From Sphaerolaimus hirsutus (lineage: Eukaryota; Nematoda; Chromadorea; Monhysterida; Sphaerolaimidae): a stretch of 64,000 nucleotides of DNA. Every line of letters begins with the position of its first letter. The stretch's first letter is position 1. The notes beneath the pieces are model-generated. The model made no database searches, was not told where the DNA came from, and saw only the letters and a program-made list of their open reading frames with translations. The stretch lies in assembly GCA_964036195.1 (NCBI GenBank), contig OZ038452.1, positions 434,001 to 498,000 of the forward strand, given 5' to 3'. Below are positions 42,853 through 52,814 of this stretch, in pieces. The translations under genes and the position numbers were made by a program.

Positions 42853-43150
42853 CTGCGGGAGAGAACCCGTATTCCGCATTGCATTGCCAACCACTTTGAA
42901 TTGAATGACGTTGCCGGGCCGCAGCACTTCCTCACTCTTCTTACCCGATCGTGTAATTTCTTCTCCTGAGAGCGGTTGGGGTTCAATTTTGCCACAAGTT
43001 GGCGCTGTGCCAATAATCAAATCCTCACTCAGGGTAGTGTTGCTCGCGGTGTGGGAGTATTTTGAATTAGATGAAATTTCAGCAGACTTGTGCATTTCAC
43101 ACAAAAGCCGGTCATCGGGGGCAGGGCTCGGCATAGCGCTCGATGATGCT
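42853..43150 (-). CDS. Nested gene exon 2
   Basis: A good acceptor (TTACATTTCAG on the - strand). Encodes residues 50-149: an Ala/Ser/Pro start, a Thr/Ser-rich middle, then EEVLRPGNVIQFKVVGNAM. Donor CCGCAG|GTGGGT. Confidence 0.7.
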
Positions 43151-43381
43151 CTGAAATGTAATATTTGGAAATTATTATTTGAAAGTTTTCATTGGCACTA
43201 TTCCAAATTGGTGAGAACAGCTGAGCGTGCCAAAAAAAAAAGAAAAAGTTCGGTAGATGTTGGCAGCATTCCAATCTGTGAATGCACTTGGATTTATCCT
43301 TGAGCAAGCTATTTAGCCCCGAAAGTCACCGCGCTATAGATTCCGATTGAAACATCTGATCCCGTTTCGGTGTCTGCATAC

Positions 43382-43530
43382 TGCGGGTTTTCTTTATTCG
43401 TTTCATACAGCAGAAGCACATTTGGATGCCTATCTTGGATACAAAGATAATGGGAATCATTTTGAAGACTTTTTCGTTCTGATTTTGATATCATACTGAT
43501 GTGCATTGCTAAATATTCATGTATCCCCAT
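43382..43530 (-). CDS. Nested gene exon 1 (start codon)
   Basis: ATG at 43530-43528 with an in-frame TAG 12 bases upstream. Encodes residues 1-49, including SKSERKSLQNDSHYLCIQD and NVLLLYETNKENPQ. The donor CA|GTATGC (phase 2) fits exon 2; without splicing the frame would continue to a TAG at 43311-43309, giving a 73-residue ORF. Confidence 0.6.
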
Positions 43531-43759
43531 TAGCTTTGACTAGTAGCCACCTTCGAAGAATTTCCGGAATTTCAGTGAAAATTTATTGATGGCTGTTGCT
43601 TGTCTCACATTCGCCTTTACAAATCGCGCAAGGAAATGATGAAATTACTAGTTTCCGCAACGTCATTTTTTTGTCGAAAAACGCACGTTTCTGTAGAAAA
43701 ACGTTTCAAGGATCCCATTTGAAACAAAAGGCCGCAAAAGCGACCAATTTGCCTTTCAG

Positions 43760-43870
43760 AGCAGCGTGGGTCTGCTGGCGTCGACGGGCGGCAGCAGCGA
43801 GCACGACGACAGCGACTTGGAGCAGTACGCGCCGCCCGCCGCCGCCGCCAAACTGCACCAGCCCGCCGAC
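43760..43870 (+). CDS. unc80: unc-80 exon 29 (residues 1596-1632)
   Basis: Good acceptor TGCCTTTCAG, donor GAC|GTGCGT. SSVGLLASTGGSSEHDDSD, then Pro/Ala-rich; corresponds to the vertebrate Ser/acidic stretch SDTSSQSEQD. Phase 0 at both ends. Confidence 0.83.
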
Positions 43871-43997
43871 GTGCGTTCCCTTGGTTTTTGGCTCGTGTTG
43901 CCAAAGGACTGGGTGTATTTCTGTTGATTTTATGTCGGCAGCGTTTGGGATGAGTGCGTTTATGTTGCCTTGTCGAAATTCGATAAAATGGTTCTAT

Positions 43998-44100
43998 CCA
44001 GTCCCAGACCCCATAAAATTTTTAAAACCCCCCTGTAAAATGTCATGTCTCATGTGAAAGACCCTGCAAACACCCTGTCAAGTAAAGGACCCCATAAAGA
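43998..44100. repeat. CTGGTGCCAG-family element in intron 29, degenerate
   Basis: CCAGTCCCAGACCCCATAAA, then CCCTGTAAAATGTCATGTC; right part AAAGGACCCCATAAA lacks the standard end. Confidence 0.5.
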
Positions 44101-44261
44101 ATACAAATCTTAATCCGTGCATTGAAACCGTTTAGCTTAATTGTCAGTACTCTTTCAGCTTCATTAACGCAAACGGTTCTGTATAATGCCCGCGCCATTG
44201 GACTTAGTTATAAATATGAGGCATAAAAATCTCGCCGCGCCAAAAAACACCACACCCGCAG

Positions 44262-44489
44262 ACGATCTCTAGCGGGGGGCGCAAGAAGAAGGGCGCCAAG
44301 CTGAAGCTGGGCAAGCGGGCGCTGTCGCTGCTCAAGTCGGTGCGCAGCGAGAACTCTGCGTCGGGCGGCAGCGAGTCCGACTCGCCAGACTCGCCCACGG
44401 CGGGCGGCGGCGAGAACGAGGACGGCCGCTCGGCTGACAGCGCCTACAGCGCCGCCGACCCCGCCGTCGCCTACGCTAACGTGCACAAG
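44262..44489 (+). CDS. unc80: unc-80 exon 30 (residues 1633-1708)
   Basis: Acceptor ACCCGCAG, donor AAG|GTCGGC. A strongly basic KKKGAKLKLGKRALSLLKS followed by an acidic Ser/Asp-rich tail. Equivalent to vertebrate RISLRKKLKLPIGKRNWLKRS, a conserved basic patch. Confidence 0.9.
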
Positions 44490-44519
44490 GTCGGCGCCAC
44501 GTGTATTGCAGTGGATGCA

Positions 44520-44965
44520 ACCAGGGGTCTCCAATGGGGGGGGGGGGTTACCCCACAAACCGCCCAGCTATCTATCAATCCCGGAGGGTGCTCAGCTATC
44601 TATCTATCCCGGAGGCAAGATTTTGGGCTACTACCCCCTAACGGCGCCTATCCCCCCACCCCCAAATCGGCTAGCTATCTACCGGCTAGCGATTTTGAGC
44701 ATCTATACCCCAATTTTTGTTCAGAATCGCTATATTTCATACTTTTTATAGATTTTCACTGTCAAAATCAATAGTTTGAGCTATTTTACGCTTACTTTAG
44801 GCGATTTTTCTCCCTTCTACACCCTGAAAAAGCGTAATTATATATCGAAACCCCACACCCCCCGCAACTATCCAACCCCCCCCCATTTTTTCCAGCTACC
44901 TATCTTTCCACTCAGCTACTCAGCTATCTATCCAACCCCCCGAGAGTCAAAATGTAGGAGACCCC
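44520..44965. repeat. CTATCTATC-family element in intron 30
   Basis: GGGTCTCCAATGGGGGG at one end and GTAGGAGACCCCTG at the other, so the two ends pair as GGGTCTCC / GGAGACCC. Nearly complete copy; compare 62838-63242. Confidence 0.75.
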
Positions 44966-45222
44966 TGGATGCAACCAGGGTTGACAAACGGGGAATGAAG
45001 CCGGAATGTAAGAATTATGTAGGCTGTTAATATTTATACACAATGGCTGGACGTGAATTTGTAGTTTTTTAGACGTGTGCAGGTAAAAAAGTTTTTTTTT
45101 TACATTTTCTGTACTCAGCGTTGAGTAAAAAAAGTGTTTTTAAATATATGTAATTAAAAGTTAAATATATTTTGACAACTCTGCGCCACACAAGGCGAGG
45201 GAATCAACTCCCCCCCACGCAG

Positions 45223-45283
45223 GCGGGCTCGGGCAGCAAGAAAAACTCGCTGCTGATCGCCCAGCAGCGCAGCTTCGACGATG
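45223..45283 (+). CDS. unc80: unc-80 exon 31 (residues 1709-1728)
   Basis: Acceptor CCACGCAG. Ends ...AQQRSFDD, matching the vertebrate CHSFDDH. The frame stays open into exon 32, so the 78 bases between (45284-45361) are either a small intron (donor GATG|GTGACG) or retained coding sequence. The small intron removes unconserved residues and keeps phase 1. Confidence 0.8.
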
Positions 45284-45361
45284 GTGACGGTTCGTATTTT
45301 AATTGTGTTTTTTTGCAGCTTCATTTTTGCCCATCCCGAACATTCAACCAAAAACCCGAAG

Positions 45362-45555
45362 AATCGACCCGCGCGGCGGTGGAGGCGCGCCGCATGTGCG
45401 AGAAGCGCGCCGTTTTCGGCCTTCTCATACCCGAACAGAAAATGGTCAACGTGGCCGCTGTGCGCGACGGCTCCAGGCGTTTCGCGTTTCTCTTGGAAAC
45501 TTGCCAACCCGGAACGGTTCCCGACCCGCCGCTGGTCGCTGCCCTGCTCACATTG
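45362..45555 (+). CDS. unc80: unc-80 exon 32 (residues 1729-1793)
   Basis: AAVRDGSRRFAFLLETC and CQPGTVPDPPLVAALLTL match NLGAIRQGMKRFQFLLNCCEPGTIPDASILAAALDL. The 3' donor TTG|GTTCGT is phase 0. The 5' edge (CCGAAG|AA) is inferred; see exon 31. Confidence 0.9.
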
Positions 45556-46076
45556 GTTCGTTTCAGTGCAGAGCAAGTTTTTGCCCAAAATTTAGGTGGC
45601 TCGATTTTGAGAATAGAGCGGCCTGACGATTGGCATTGACGATTTGCATCTCTCGACGAGTTAATTGAAAAGTCGATTTGGCTTGATTATGTAAGGTGGC
45701 GTTCACACGGATTTGATGTGACAACAATGCTTATGTTGAAAAATGTACAATATACAAATCAAATTTTGAATAAAAACAATTTGCACCACTAGTCACAATT
45801 CTCTGTGTAATATTGACAAATGACAATTACGTTTTTTTAAAGTAAATACACAAGCATCGAAACCGTTTTTTCAAAATTACAGCCCGAGATTTTGCAATTT
45901 TTCTGCGGTCTCAATTTCACATTAAAATTAGATTTATTTAAAAACCGGTCCGCAAAAAACACCGTATTTTCCATCCCATATTGATCAAATAAAATGCGCG
46001 TGAACGCCCCATTAAGCTGTCCAACTATGTAAACTTGAACCCCACGCACGCGAGCCACACGGGCATCTCCATGTAG
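45556..46076. other. unc-80 intron 32
   Basis: AAGGTGGCGTTCACACGGAT near 45697 and TGCGCGTGAACGCCCCAT near 45994 form a rough inverted pair, and AAAACCGTTTTTTCAAAA lies between. Probably a decayed foldback element; no exon. Confidence 0.45.
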
Positions 46077-46189
46077 AAGTCGCCGGTGATCTCGCGCGCG
46101 GCGCTGCTGGTCGAGTGCGCCCACTTCGTGCACAGGTGCAACCGCGGACAGTGGCCAGAGTGGACCAGGAGCTCCCTGCCCAGCACCAG
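46077..46189 (+). CDS. unc80: unc-80 exon 33 (residues 1794-1830)
   Basis: Acceptor TCCATGTAG. KSPVISRAALLVECAHFVH then RCNRGQWPEW is nearly the vertebrate EAPVVARAALFLECARFVHRCNRGNWPEW. The exon has no start codon, so it is easily missed. Donor ACCAG|GTTCAC, phase 2. Confidence 0.96.
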
Positions 46190-46244
46190 GTTCACGCCTG
46201 TTCTTTTCTGTTTGTGCTGCTAATTGGCTGGCCTTCACTGTCCT

Positions 46245-46425
46245 GTGCCCAGTTCCGAGCCCTGTAAAGTCGAAAATCAAGTGTCCAATGTCAGGCAAAT
46301 TTGTCAATTGTACAGCAAAGTTCAGTGATAAAATCTTTTATTTTTTATTATTTTGATTGACAATTTACATGACATGTGACACTTGACGCTTTACAGGGCT
46401 TGGGACTGTTCCCTGTGCTCAATAT
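46245..46425. mobile_element. CTGGTGCCAG-family element in intron 33
   Basis: TGTGCCCAGTTCCGAGCCCTGT at the left pairs with ACAGGGCTTGGGACTGTTCC at the right. Inner arms AAGTGTCCAATGTCAGGC / GACATGTGACACTTGACG. Internal T-rich loop. Confidence 0.82.
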
Positions 46426-46645
46426 TTATATGTAAACTCACTAAGATATTCATATCAACTCGATGTATGGCACGGACTTGGATATTTTTAGGGGTTCAAT
46501 ATTTAGAAAAGTTGATTTTTGAAAAGGTATTTTAAAAAAATAGTGTGCCGAAAAAGATATCTTTGCCAATGCATAGATTGGGAGGTAGCCCCATGGGCGA
46601 CCTAAGGCTCGATGGCTATTTCTAGCAAGTAGGCCGCGTGCGCAG

Positions 46646-46750
46646 ATCGCTGAGCGGCGCGGTGCACACGCTGTCGTCGGGCATCCGGCGGCAGCACCCC
46701 GAGCTCGCCTCCGTCATGGCGCAGCAGCACCTCACCGGCGGCGTCAGAAG
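46646..46750 (+). CDS. unc80: unc-80 exon 34 (residues 1831-1865)
   Basis: Acceptor GTGCGCAG. SLSGAVHTLSSGIRRQHPE, then SVMAQQHLTGGVRR. Sits where vertebrates have the KGLSRGRSPIVGNKR stretch. Its donor GAAG|GTATAC runs straight into the inverted repeat of an element. Confidence 0.83.
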
Positions 46751-46751
46751 G

Positions 46752-46943
46752 TATACTTGGCCGACAGCACACCTAGTATGAAAACCTACCATAATTGAAT
46801 GAATAAAATATTGTGATAAATTTCGTAATTAATTATTCCATAGTAAAAATGAAATATTATGATGAAAAAAATGTATTTTTTGGTTCATTATTCAGATGGG
46901 TTACGGTAGGTTTTCATACTAAGTGTGATGTCCGCCGAGTATA
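46752..46943. mobile_element. AACCTACCATAA-family element, complete, at exon 34 donor
   Basis: Left TATACTTGGCCGACAGCACA, then CCTAGTATGAAAACCTACC; right GGTAGGTTTTCATACTAAG, then GTGTGATGTCCGCCGAGTATA. The first bases of the inverted repeat are bases 2 onwards of the intron (donor G|TATAC), so the element starts at the splice site. Confidence 0.88.
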
Positions 46944-47038
46944 CATTGTCTCATCTTTACCATTTCTTTATTTAACGAGCCCTGAGAACGCGTTGCGACA
47001 CCGACCTACTACAGCCAAGCAATAAGCACAGCGTACAT

Positions 47039-47409
47039 ACTGTATTTCTTCTAATAGAAGAGCTCCGTTCTATTTATTCGTCACATTTTTTACCTGCCGT
47101 TGTATTAGAGGTGCCGTTCTTCACCGAAATTTAATTTATGAAGCTTGAGCAAATATTTTGATATCAAAGCATTGATTTGTAAGTACCCACTTGAATGCTT
47201 TGATTCTTCTCACCATCCATTTTTCATTTATTTTTGTGTTTTGGCACACTCAAACATAATTTCTGCCTGCCGTTCTATTGGAGGTGCCGTTCAATAAAAG
47301 TCTGCCGTTCTATTGTTTTCGTGAGCGCAAAAACGTCCCAAAACCTGCCGTTCTATAGGAGGTGCCGTTCTATTGGAGGTATGCCGTTCTATTAGAAGAA
47401 ACGTGGTAT
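47039..47409. mobile_element. ACCGTATTTCTTCTA-family element at exon 35 acceptor
   Basis: ACTGTATTTCTTCTAATAGA at the left and TCTATTAGAAGAAACGTGGT at the right. The exon 35 acceptor is ten bases beyond its end. Interior repeats TGCCGTTCTATTGGAGG. Confidence 0.85.
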
Positions 47410-47419
47410 CCGTTCGCAG

Positions 47420-47561
47420 GCAGCACATTCTGCAGCGCGCGGCGGGGCGGCAGTTCTACGAGTGGGCGCGGCAGCTGGGCGAGGCGCTCGAACAGCAACT
47501 CGACCTGGAAGGGCTGGACAAGGTGGAGGAGGTGGTCAAGCCGCACCAGGGCGGCGAGCCG
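47420..47561 (+). CDS. unc80: unc-80 exon 35 (residues 1866-1913)
   Basis: Acceptor CCGTTCGCAG ten bases after the end of an element. GRQFYEWARQLGEALEQ matches AAKLFYQWGDAIGVRLNE. An acidic and basic helix follows. Donor CCG|GTCAGC, phase 0. Confidence 0.93.
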
Positions 47562-47829
47562 GTCAGCCTGCTTTTTGGCATTGTCCCAATGTACGAAGCT
47601 GAACGCTGTTTCCTTCAGTCTCCAGTTTCCTGGTCAAACGGATTGACTGAAGTAAAAATAACCATGTGCCACGTGTCCCGGGCAATATTGAGACAGCATA
47701 AAATGTGTGCGGTTTTTATGGCAACGCAAAACAAATCTAATAATAAGCTATACAAGTTCATGGCTTATTCGCGTTTAAATAATCTTCCAGATAAAATTTA
47801 AAAAATTTCGATACCCCTTCTCTTCACAG

Positions 47830-48135
47830 GCGATCCGCGCGGCGCGCATCGAAGACGAACTGGAGGACTTCCTGGACGAGGGCGTGGTCAACAACGGGCC
47901 CGGCACCAGCTCGACCACGGCCAGCGGCAAGTGCGTCGACACTAGCGGCAAGCGCTGCCCCATGGCCCTGAAACTGGCCGCCTGCGCGCTCCTGTGCGAG
48001 ATCACCGCCTTTCTCAGGGAGACCTTCGCCAATTTGCCCCGGCAGAAAACGCCCACTCAGGGAGGGCAGTTCGGCACGCATCTGAAGGGGCTGAGCGCCT
48101 GGCACAGCGTCATACAGCAGGCCAGGAGGAATAGC
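47830..48135 (+). CDS. unc80: unc-80 exon 36 (residues 1914-2015)
   Basis: Acceptor TTCTCTTCACAG, donor AGC|GTGAGT. ARIEDELEDFLDEG, then CPMALKLAACALLCEITAF and LRETFANLPRQ. Vertebrate counterpart: EEEDFLDDS...CPFALKMAACQLLLEITTFLRETFSCLPR. A strong identity anchor. Confidence 0.97.
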
Positions 48136-48157
48136 GTGAGTGCATTGTGCTCTATAG

Positions 48158-48310
48158 ATTAGTTGACGGCTAAAGTTTTGGAAACTGGTGGATTTGTTTT
48201 AAACATCTTATTCTACCACAATGAACGATTTTCAATCTCCATCACCAGTTATTAGCTGACAGCTGTGTTCAAAGCTGATTTATCAGCTTCCGAAATTTTG
48301 GCCATAAAAA
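48158..48310. repeat. CTAGTTTACC-type element in intron 36, degenerate
   Basis: ATTAGTTGACGGCTAAAGTT and ACCACAATGAACGATTTTCA, with CAGCTTCCGAAATTTTGGCC at the right. Diverged ends. Confidence 0.55.
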
Positions 48311-48468
48311 TGAGCGTTTAGTGCGAGCAAAAGTGATGCACTTTATAAGTATTTTAAAAAAATTAAATGCCTGGCCCCGACAGCGTGCCTGTCATCTGTG
48401 GAATATGTGGTGACAGCAAACCTCAGTATTTAGCTCACCTGATTTGCTGTCGTGTGTCGTGTGTGCAG

Positions 48469-48559
48469 GTGCTGTCGTCGACGTTCACGCCGGCGCAGCA
48501 GCAGGGCGGCAGCACGGGCTCCATCGCAGAGACGGTCGTCGCCCCAGTCCACCACCCCC
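48469..48559 (+). CDS. unc80: unc-80 exon 37 (residues 2016-2045, last seen)
   Basis: Acceptor TGTGTGCAG. VLSSTFTPAQQQGGSTGS, then IAETVVAPVHH. Unconserved, called by GC content and phase. The donor CCCC|GTGCGT leaves phase 1. The next family block (MSWLHVMILLCNQQSFICTH) is not found before the window ends. Confidence 0.7.
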
Positions 48560-48599
48560 GTGCGTCAACCAATACAAATGCTTTTTTGTGCCCGTTTAC

Positions 48600-48800
48600 G
48601 GCCCAGTTCCAGCTTTGTACGGCCACGCGCCACTCGCGTACCTTGTAAACTGCCGTGTAAAATGTAAAATGTAATGCACTGTCAAAAGCTGTGTAAAATG
48701 TACCTATATAAGCTCCTTTATTCTATTTTTTTACCGGTCGTTTGACATTTTTCATGACGTTTGACACAGCATGACATCTTAAAATTTACGGTGCAGTTTC
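48600..48800. mobile_element. CTGGTGCCAG-family element after exon 37, degenerate
   Basis: GGCCCAGTTCCAGCTTTG, ACCTTGTAAACTGCCGTG and TGTAAAATGTAATGCACTGT; the right side has TTTGACACAGCATGACATCT and ACGGTGCAG. Confidence 0.55.
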
Positions 48801-49502
48801 CAGTGTTGGTGGCCCCAGAATCAACGATGGGTAAGTTCTCCAAAAAAAACACTTTCTGTGTTTTGAGTTTTTCAAAAATGAATACCTGTGTTTTGAGTTT
48901 TTTTGTCGAAAAAAAACTTGAGTAACTCTGTTTTTATTTCTGTGTTTGTTTAAAAAACTCGAGTTTTTGTCCAAAAAACTTGAGTTTTCCCCAAAAAATT
49001 CTGATTTACAGCATTTTGATGTGAAAACAGCGGTTTTCTTATAAAATATCGGTTTTGCACATGTTTTAACACCACATGACATATGTGTATTCATTCAAGT
49101 GTCGAAAAAGTCCATAAAAATGTCCTCAATGAGGACATCCACCCACCCACATCACAACACCAGTATCAACAAAATGCTCACAAATGAAAATTTATGCAGT
49201 ACTCCGAAATTCTTCAATGGATGTGCACTGTATGGAAGACTACAGAACTGATTTGAACTACAACTATATTTAAACCACCAGGAGATGTGCATGCCATCTT
49301 TTATTAATTTTTTGTTCCATCATAAAATATGAATACATTATGTACATATTTACATGATATACATGCATATCTTATCTTGTTAAGTTTAACTGAATTCATG
49401 TGCATTCTGAAAATGTGGTCAACCACTTCGCTGAAAAAACTCAAAAACTCAAAAAACTTTTCTGTGTTTCCGTGTTTCTGTGTTTCTGTGTTCTCCAAAA
49501 AA
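48801..49502. repeat. Words of CTGTGTTTTGAG and AAAACTCGAG, no exon
   Basis: 48840-49040 and 49430-49500 have many CTGTGTTT and AAAAACT words in a T/A-rich context, related to 32840-32880. No sign of unc-80 exon 38. Confidence 0.5.
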
Positions 49503-49746
49503 AAACTGATGATTAAGTGACGTTAGGGAAGGGTTTATATGTATATACAGTTTTATATGCCTACAAACACATACAGATCTATGTAATTGTTTGATTTTTC
49601 TACGTCTGCGTATGGGGAATTTCCGAAAATTCCTGGCGAAATAATAGACCCCCCCCTCGAATAAACCCCCCCCTCGAATTATCCCCCCCTCAAATTTTGC
49701 TGGCGAAATAATAAACCCCCTGGGGGTATTTCGAGGTAATACGGTA
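49503..49746. repeat. ACCGTATTACCTCG-family element, 5'-less copy
   Basis: Nearly identical to 22696-22942, from AACTGATGATTAAGTGACGT to CGAGGTAATACGGTA. The left half is missing. Confidence 0.85.
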
Positions 49747-51449
49747 TGTGAAAATAATAGTTACCTACTCCAAATATTAACATATATTCATTTTGATGAA
49801 AAAAACAACTGAAAAATTGTCCAAAAATTATTTATTACCAATTTATTAAATAGTGTCTTCTCAATTCCTGACTTTTTGAGAGAGTTTTTCCGCAATTTCA
49901 AAATTTTATTTTCTTCCGCCCTTCGATAATGATTTCCCCTTCAAACTGAAGTGCTTGACTCTTGTATTATTTTTCTTCAGAAAACAACAAAAAAGTACAC
50001 ATGCATAGGAATTGTCAAGATTTGTAGTACAGTCGTCCCCGGGTTAACGGTTCCCCCGGTTATAGGGTTCCCTGGGTTAATGGGTGGAATTGTGAAAACC
50101 GGGGACATGTGTGAATAAAATTCCCCGGATTAAAGGTTTCCCCGCATTCCCGGTTATCGGGTGGAATTGTGAAAAAAAACTGCATCTTTATATACAAAAT
50201 AACCTCAGTTATCGGGTATTTTGAGTATCAAACACCAGTGACATTTCACATTTTGTGGAGGCATGATGTATTCCTCGAATACATTAGCTCAGTGAGCATA
50301 AAAATCATCTGTGTGTAACGATGTTACGAGGCTGATATTTATGAGTGGATGGAAGTAGACGCGCACTTGACCTGTGATTGATATTGGACAGTTGCCAGTT
50401 TTTGTGGGATTTTTTAAATATCGTATTTGCTTGAATAATTCCCTGGGGAAGATAGAAGATTACTTAATGATACTTAAGATACTTAATGTTAGAAGATTCT
50501 TGGTAGTTCAAAAATTTTATTTTCAGGCGCACATAAATCTGTGTTGAATTTTAAAAACTTGCCATTTTTCACGGATTGTGAAGGGACGCGTGAAAAACAA
50601 AAATTCGCATGAAATGAGGTCATTTGCAAGTGATATTCTTTCTCACAATTCCTCTGCAAATTCCGCCTAATGGCCAATAATATTGGGGGAATAAAAATGC
50701 CTGGATTAGCATGAACTGCTGAGAAAATAGCCGATTTTCGCCACAAATATTTTTCACACGGCAAAGATTTTATATCAACACAGATGTTATGCCGTCAAAG
50801 CGTGAAGTACCATTTCCATTTGAATAATACCCCATGCGGAATTGGTGAGTCAAATAAAGTGCAATCCGTTAATATTGAAATCATTTTTTGGTGGCAAAAG
50901 GATTTAAAAAACTGAATGAATGAATTTTGAAGCTAAAATTCTGAAAATTGCCTTAGCGAAGCGGAGGCAGTCCACTGAAATTTGTACACATAGAATTGCG
51001 CAGGTATTTCACACAGGAAGAGCTTAAAAATTCAATTTCTGGTTGAATGTGCTTCCTGTTGAATTGCACTAAAGCCGTTTTTGTTTGTATTTTGGATTGT
51101 GCCACACGGGGCAGACACTCGCGCGTAAATACACGAAAATACAGAAATACAATAGATGAAATGAGGGAAGGTGTTGCGAATGTGAATTTGTACACTGGTA
51201 AAATTATTTACGACAACTTTTTGGGCATAATTTCATGGATGCATTCAGAGTTGTTAGAATTACTGAACTTTTTTAAAAGTATATGTAAACGTAAAGTATT
51301 TTTTTTTACTCACCACAAAGTATAGAAAACGTAAAATACTTTTTTTTACTCGTACGTACGCGTAAATGTGTGTACTTTTTTGTGAGTGTAGAAACGACTA
51401 CTTTTCTTCATAGAATGTGTAAAAGTGGGCACTTTTCCATACGTGTACT
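49747..51449. other. No gene seen; one pogo/Tigger-like end
   Basis: At 50029 TACAGTCGTCCCCGGGTTAA resembles ends of pogo/Tigger DNA transposons, followed by two units of GGTGGAATTGTGAAAA. TTACTTAATGATACTTAAG near 50461 is a small direct repeat. The rest is AT-rich. Confidence 0.45.
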
Positions 51450-51560
51450 GGATAGCTGGATGATTTGGGGGGGGGGTAACCCCCGACCCTCCCCCTATTC
51501 CTACCCCTGCCCCCTGCAACTGTCAGCAACAAATTTTCGGCCACCTGTCTAGTGATGTAA
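51450..51560. repeat. CTATCTATC-family fragment
   Basis: GATAGCTGGATGATTTGGGG, then a G-tract and GTAACCCCCGACCCTCC. Confidence 0.55.
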
Positions 51561-52567
51561 AGAGTGTCAGCACTTCGTCGCCAAGCAGCAAAACTGTCTG
51601 ATACCTGTATATATTGACTCATAGCCGAAGTCATTTTTTTAAACCGCACTGTTTAATAACCGTTTTTTAAACCCGAATTTTTTTGAAAAACCGTTTTTAA
51701 ACCAGGTCATTAAAAAACGTTTTTTTTTCATTCCTATGCAGAACATAAGCAAAGCATGCGGCGTCAATCACACGATAAATGTATTGATTAGTGCAAAAAT
51801 CACACTTAAACACGTTCCCAATTTTCAAAAAAAAAATTCCAAAAAATTTTCTGAACATGCTAGCATATATTAGCATTTACTTTAATTTGTGTGCCAGAAT
51901 TATTCTTTTTGTCTGGAGTAGTTTTTTGTGGGATTACTGGGTCAAATCGGCATATGCAATTTAGACATCACTATTACGACCTCTAAAATAAAATCTACAG
52001 GTTGTGCCGACCATTTTAGGTGTTGAAAGGTCCTGAGTGCTGGAAAAGCGTAATGAAGCATACATACGTTTATTTGACAAAAGCGTAAGCGTAAAGTAAA
52101 AATATCCGTTTACCCGGATATTTCGGGTAGGCGTAAATACGCTTTCGCAACTCTGAAAGGTTAACAACTCATCGCAGAGAAAAACTCAAAAACCGTTTTT
52201 CACACAGCTTACTAGTCAAAGTTGATTTTTTGTTAAATGGTGAAAATCGGGCCAGAAATGGCCGAGTTGTCGCTTATTTTTTAAAAGGCCGCTTTTGTGC
52301 TCAATTGAGAGTTCCTTGTGCGGCTTATGCTCGTTTGGGCACACTATATAGGTTTTTTAAAAAGCGGCGCAGCGGTAGTGCTAAATGGGTCAAAGGTGTC
52401 TATAAGCTGACCATATATTTGTGTATACCTAACTGCATTGAATACTTGAATTTCTGTATATTCACGTTAAATTCTTTCATATTTATTATCATTATTCTTC
52501 CCACCATATCTTGAAAAACCTATATAAATGCCTATCAAAAATGCATTTTTTACGAAAATGAATGAAA

Positions 52568-52810
52568 TGAAAATCTGAGACTGTGCGAAATGAAGAATCT
52601 GAGACTGTGGTAAAAGGTAAAATCTGAGACTGTGCGAAATGAAAATCTGAGACTGTTTGAAATCAATAATCTGAGACTGTGCGAAATGGAGAATCTGAGA
52701 CTGTGGTAAAAGGAAGAATCTGAGACTGTTTGAAATCAATAATCTGAGACTGTGCGAAATGAAAATCTGAGACTGTTTGAAATCAATAATCTGAGACTGT
52801 GCGAAATGGA
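52568..52810. repeat. Ten 21-25-base tandem units AATCTGAGACTGT
   Basis: Ten copies of AATCTGAGACTGT, with three alternating tails: GCGAAATGA, TTTGAAATCAAT and GGTAAAAGGAAG. The higher-order order suggests duplication of unit pairs. It stops at the outer edge of the 684-bp inverted arm at 52815. Confidence 0.9.
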
Positions 52811-52814
52811 CACA

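Larger units (their letters stand above)
42215..43530 (-). other. Nested antisense gene, four exons, 209-residue protein
   Basis: Lies on the - strand inside unc-80 intron 28. Four exons join to exactly 630 bases: ATG at 43530, TGA at 42217-42215, phases 2, 0 and 0 consistent throughout. All splice sites are GT..AG, and one intron is only 53 bases. The protein is mixed in composition, unlike the low-complexity shadows nearby, and ends in PLRYVDSDNTLYTIFQMG. I do not recognise the family; there is no clear signal peptide or membrane span. Because several pieces were chosen by phase, the model needs transcript support. Confidence 0.68.
13942..48559 (+). other. unc80: unc-80 gene, 5' part (37 exons; continues past the window)
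   Basis: UNC80 is a very large cytoplasmic scaffold that binds UNC79 and the NALCN/narrow abdomen sodium-leak channel and sets resting excitability of neurons. The 37 exons below join without a frame conflict: 6,136 coding bases, 2,045 codons plus one base, which matches the phase of the last donor. Blocks recognisable from the family include PLPIQSFLWRQS, HGLSPSLSD, ATYFDVAVLRCL, NPFRRVELSALIDGG, RRFAFLLETCQPGTVPD, HFVHRCNRGQWPEW and LRETFANLPRQ, in the family's order. The conserved blocks are separated by Ala-, Gln-, Ser- and Gly-rich linkers that are longer than in vertebrate UNC80 (about 3,260 residues in total). The later part of the protein is not in the window. Gene identity is secure; the exact edges of the linker exons are inference. 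Confidence 0.95.

Noticed and set aside
52568..52810. CRISPR-like array
   Set aside because: Units are adjacent variants of one tandem repeat with no unique spacers, in eukaryotic sequence.
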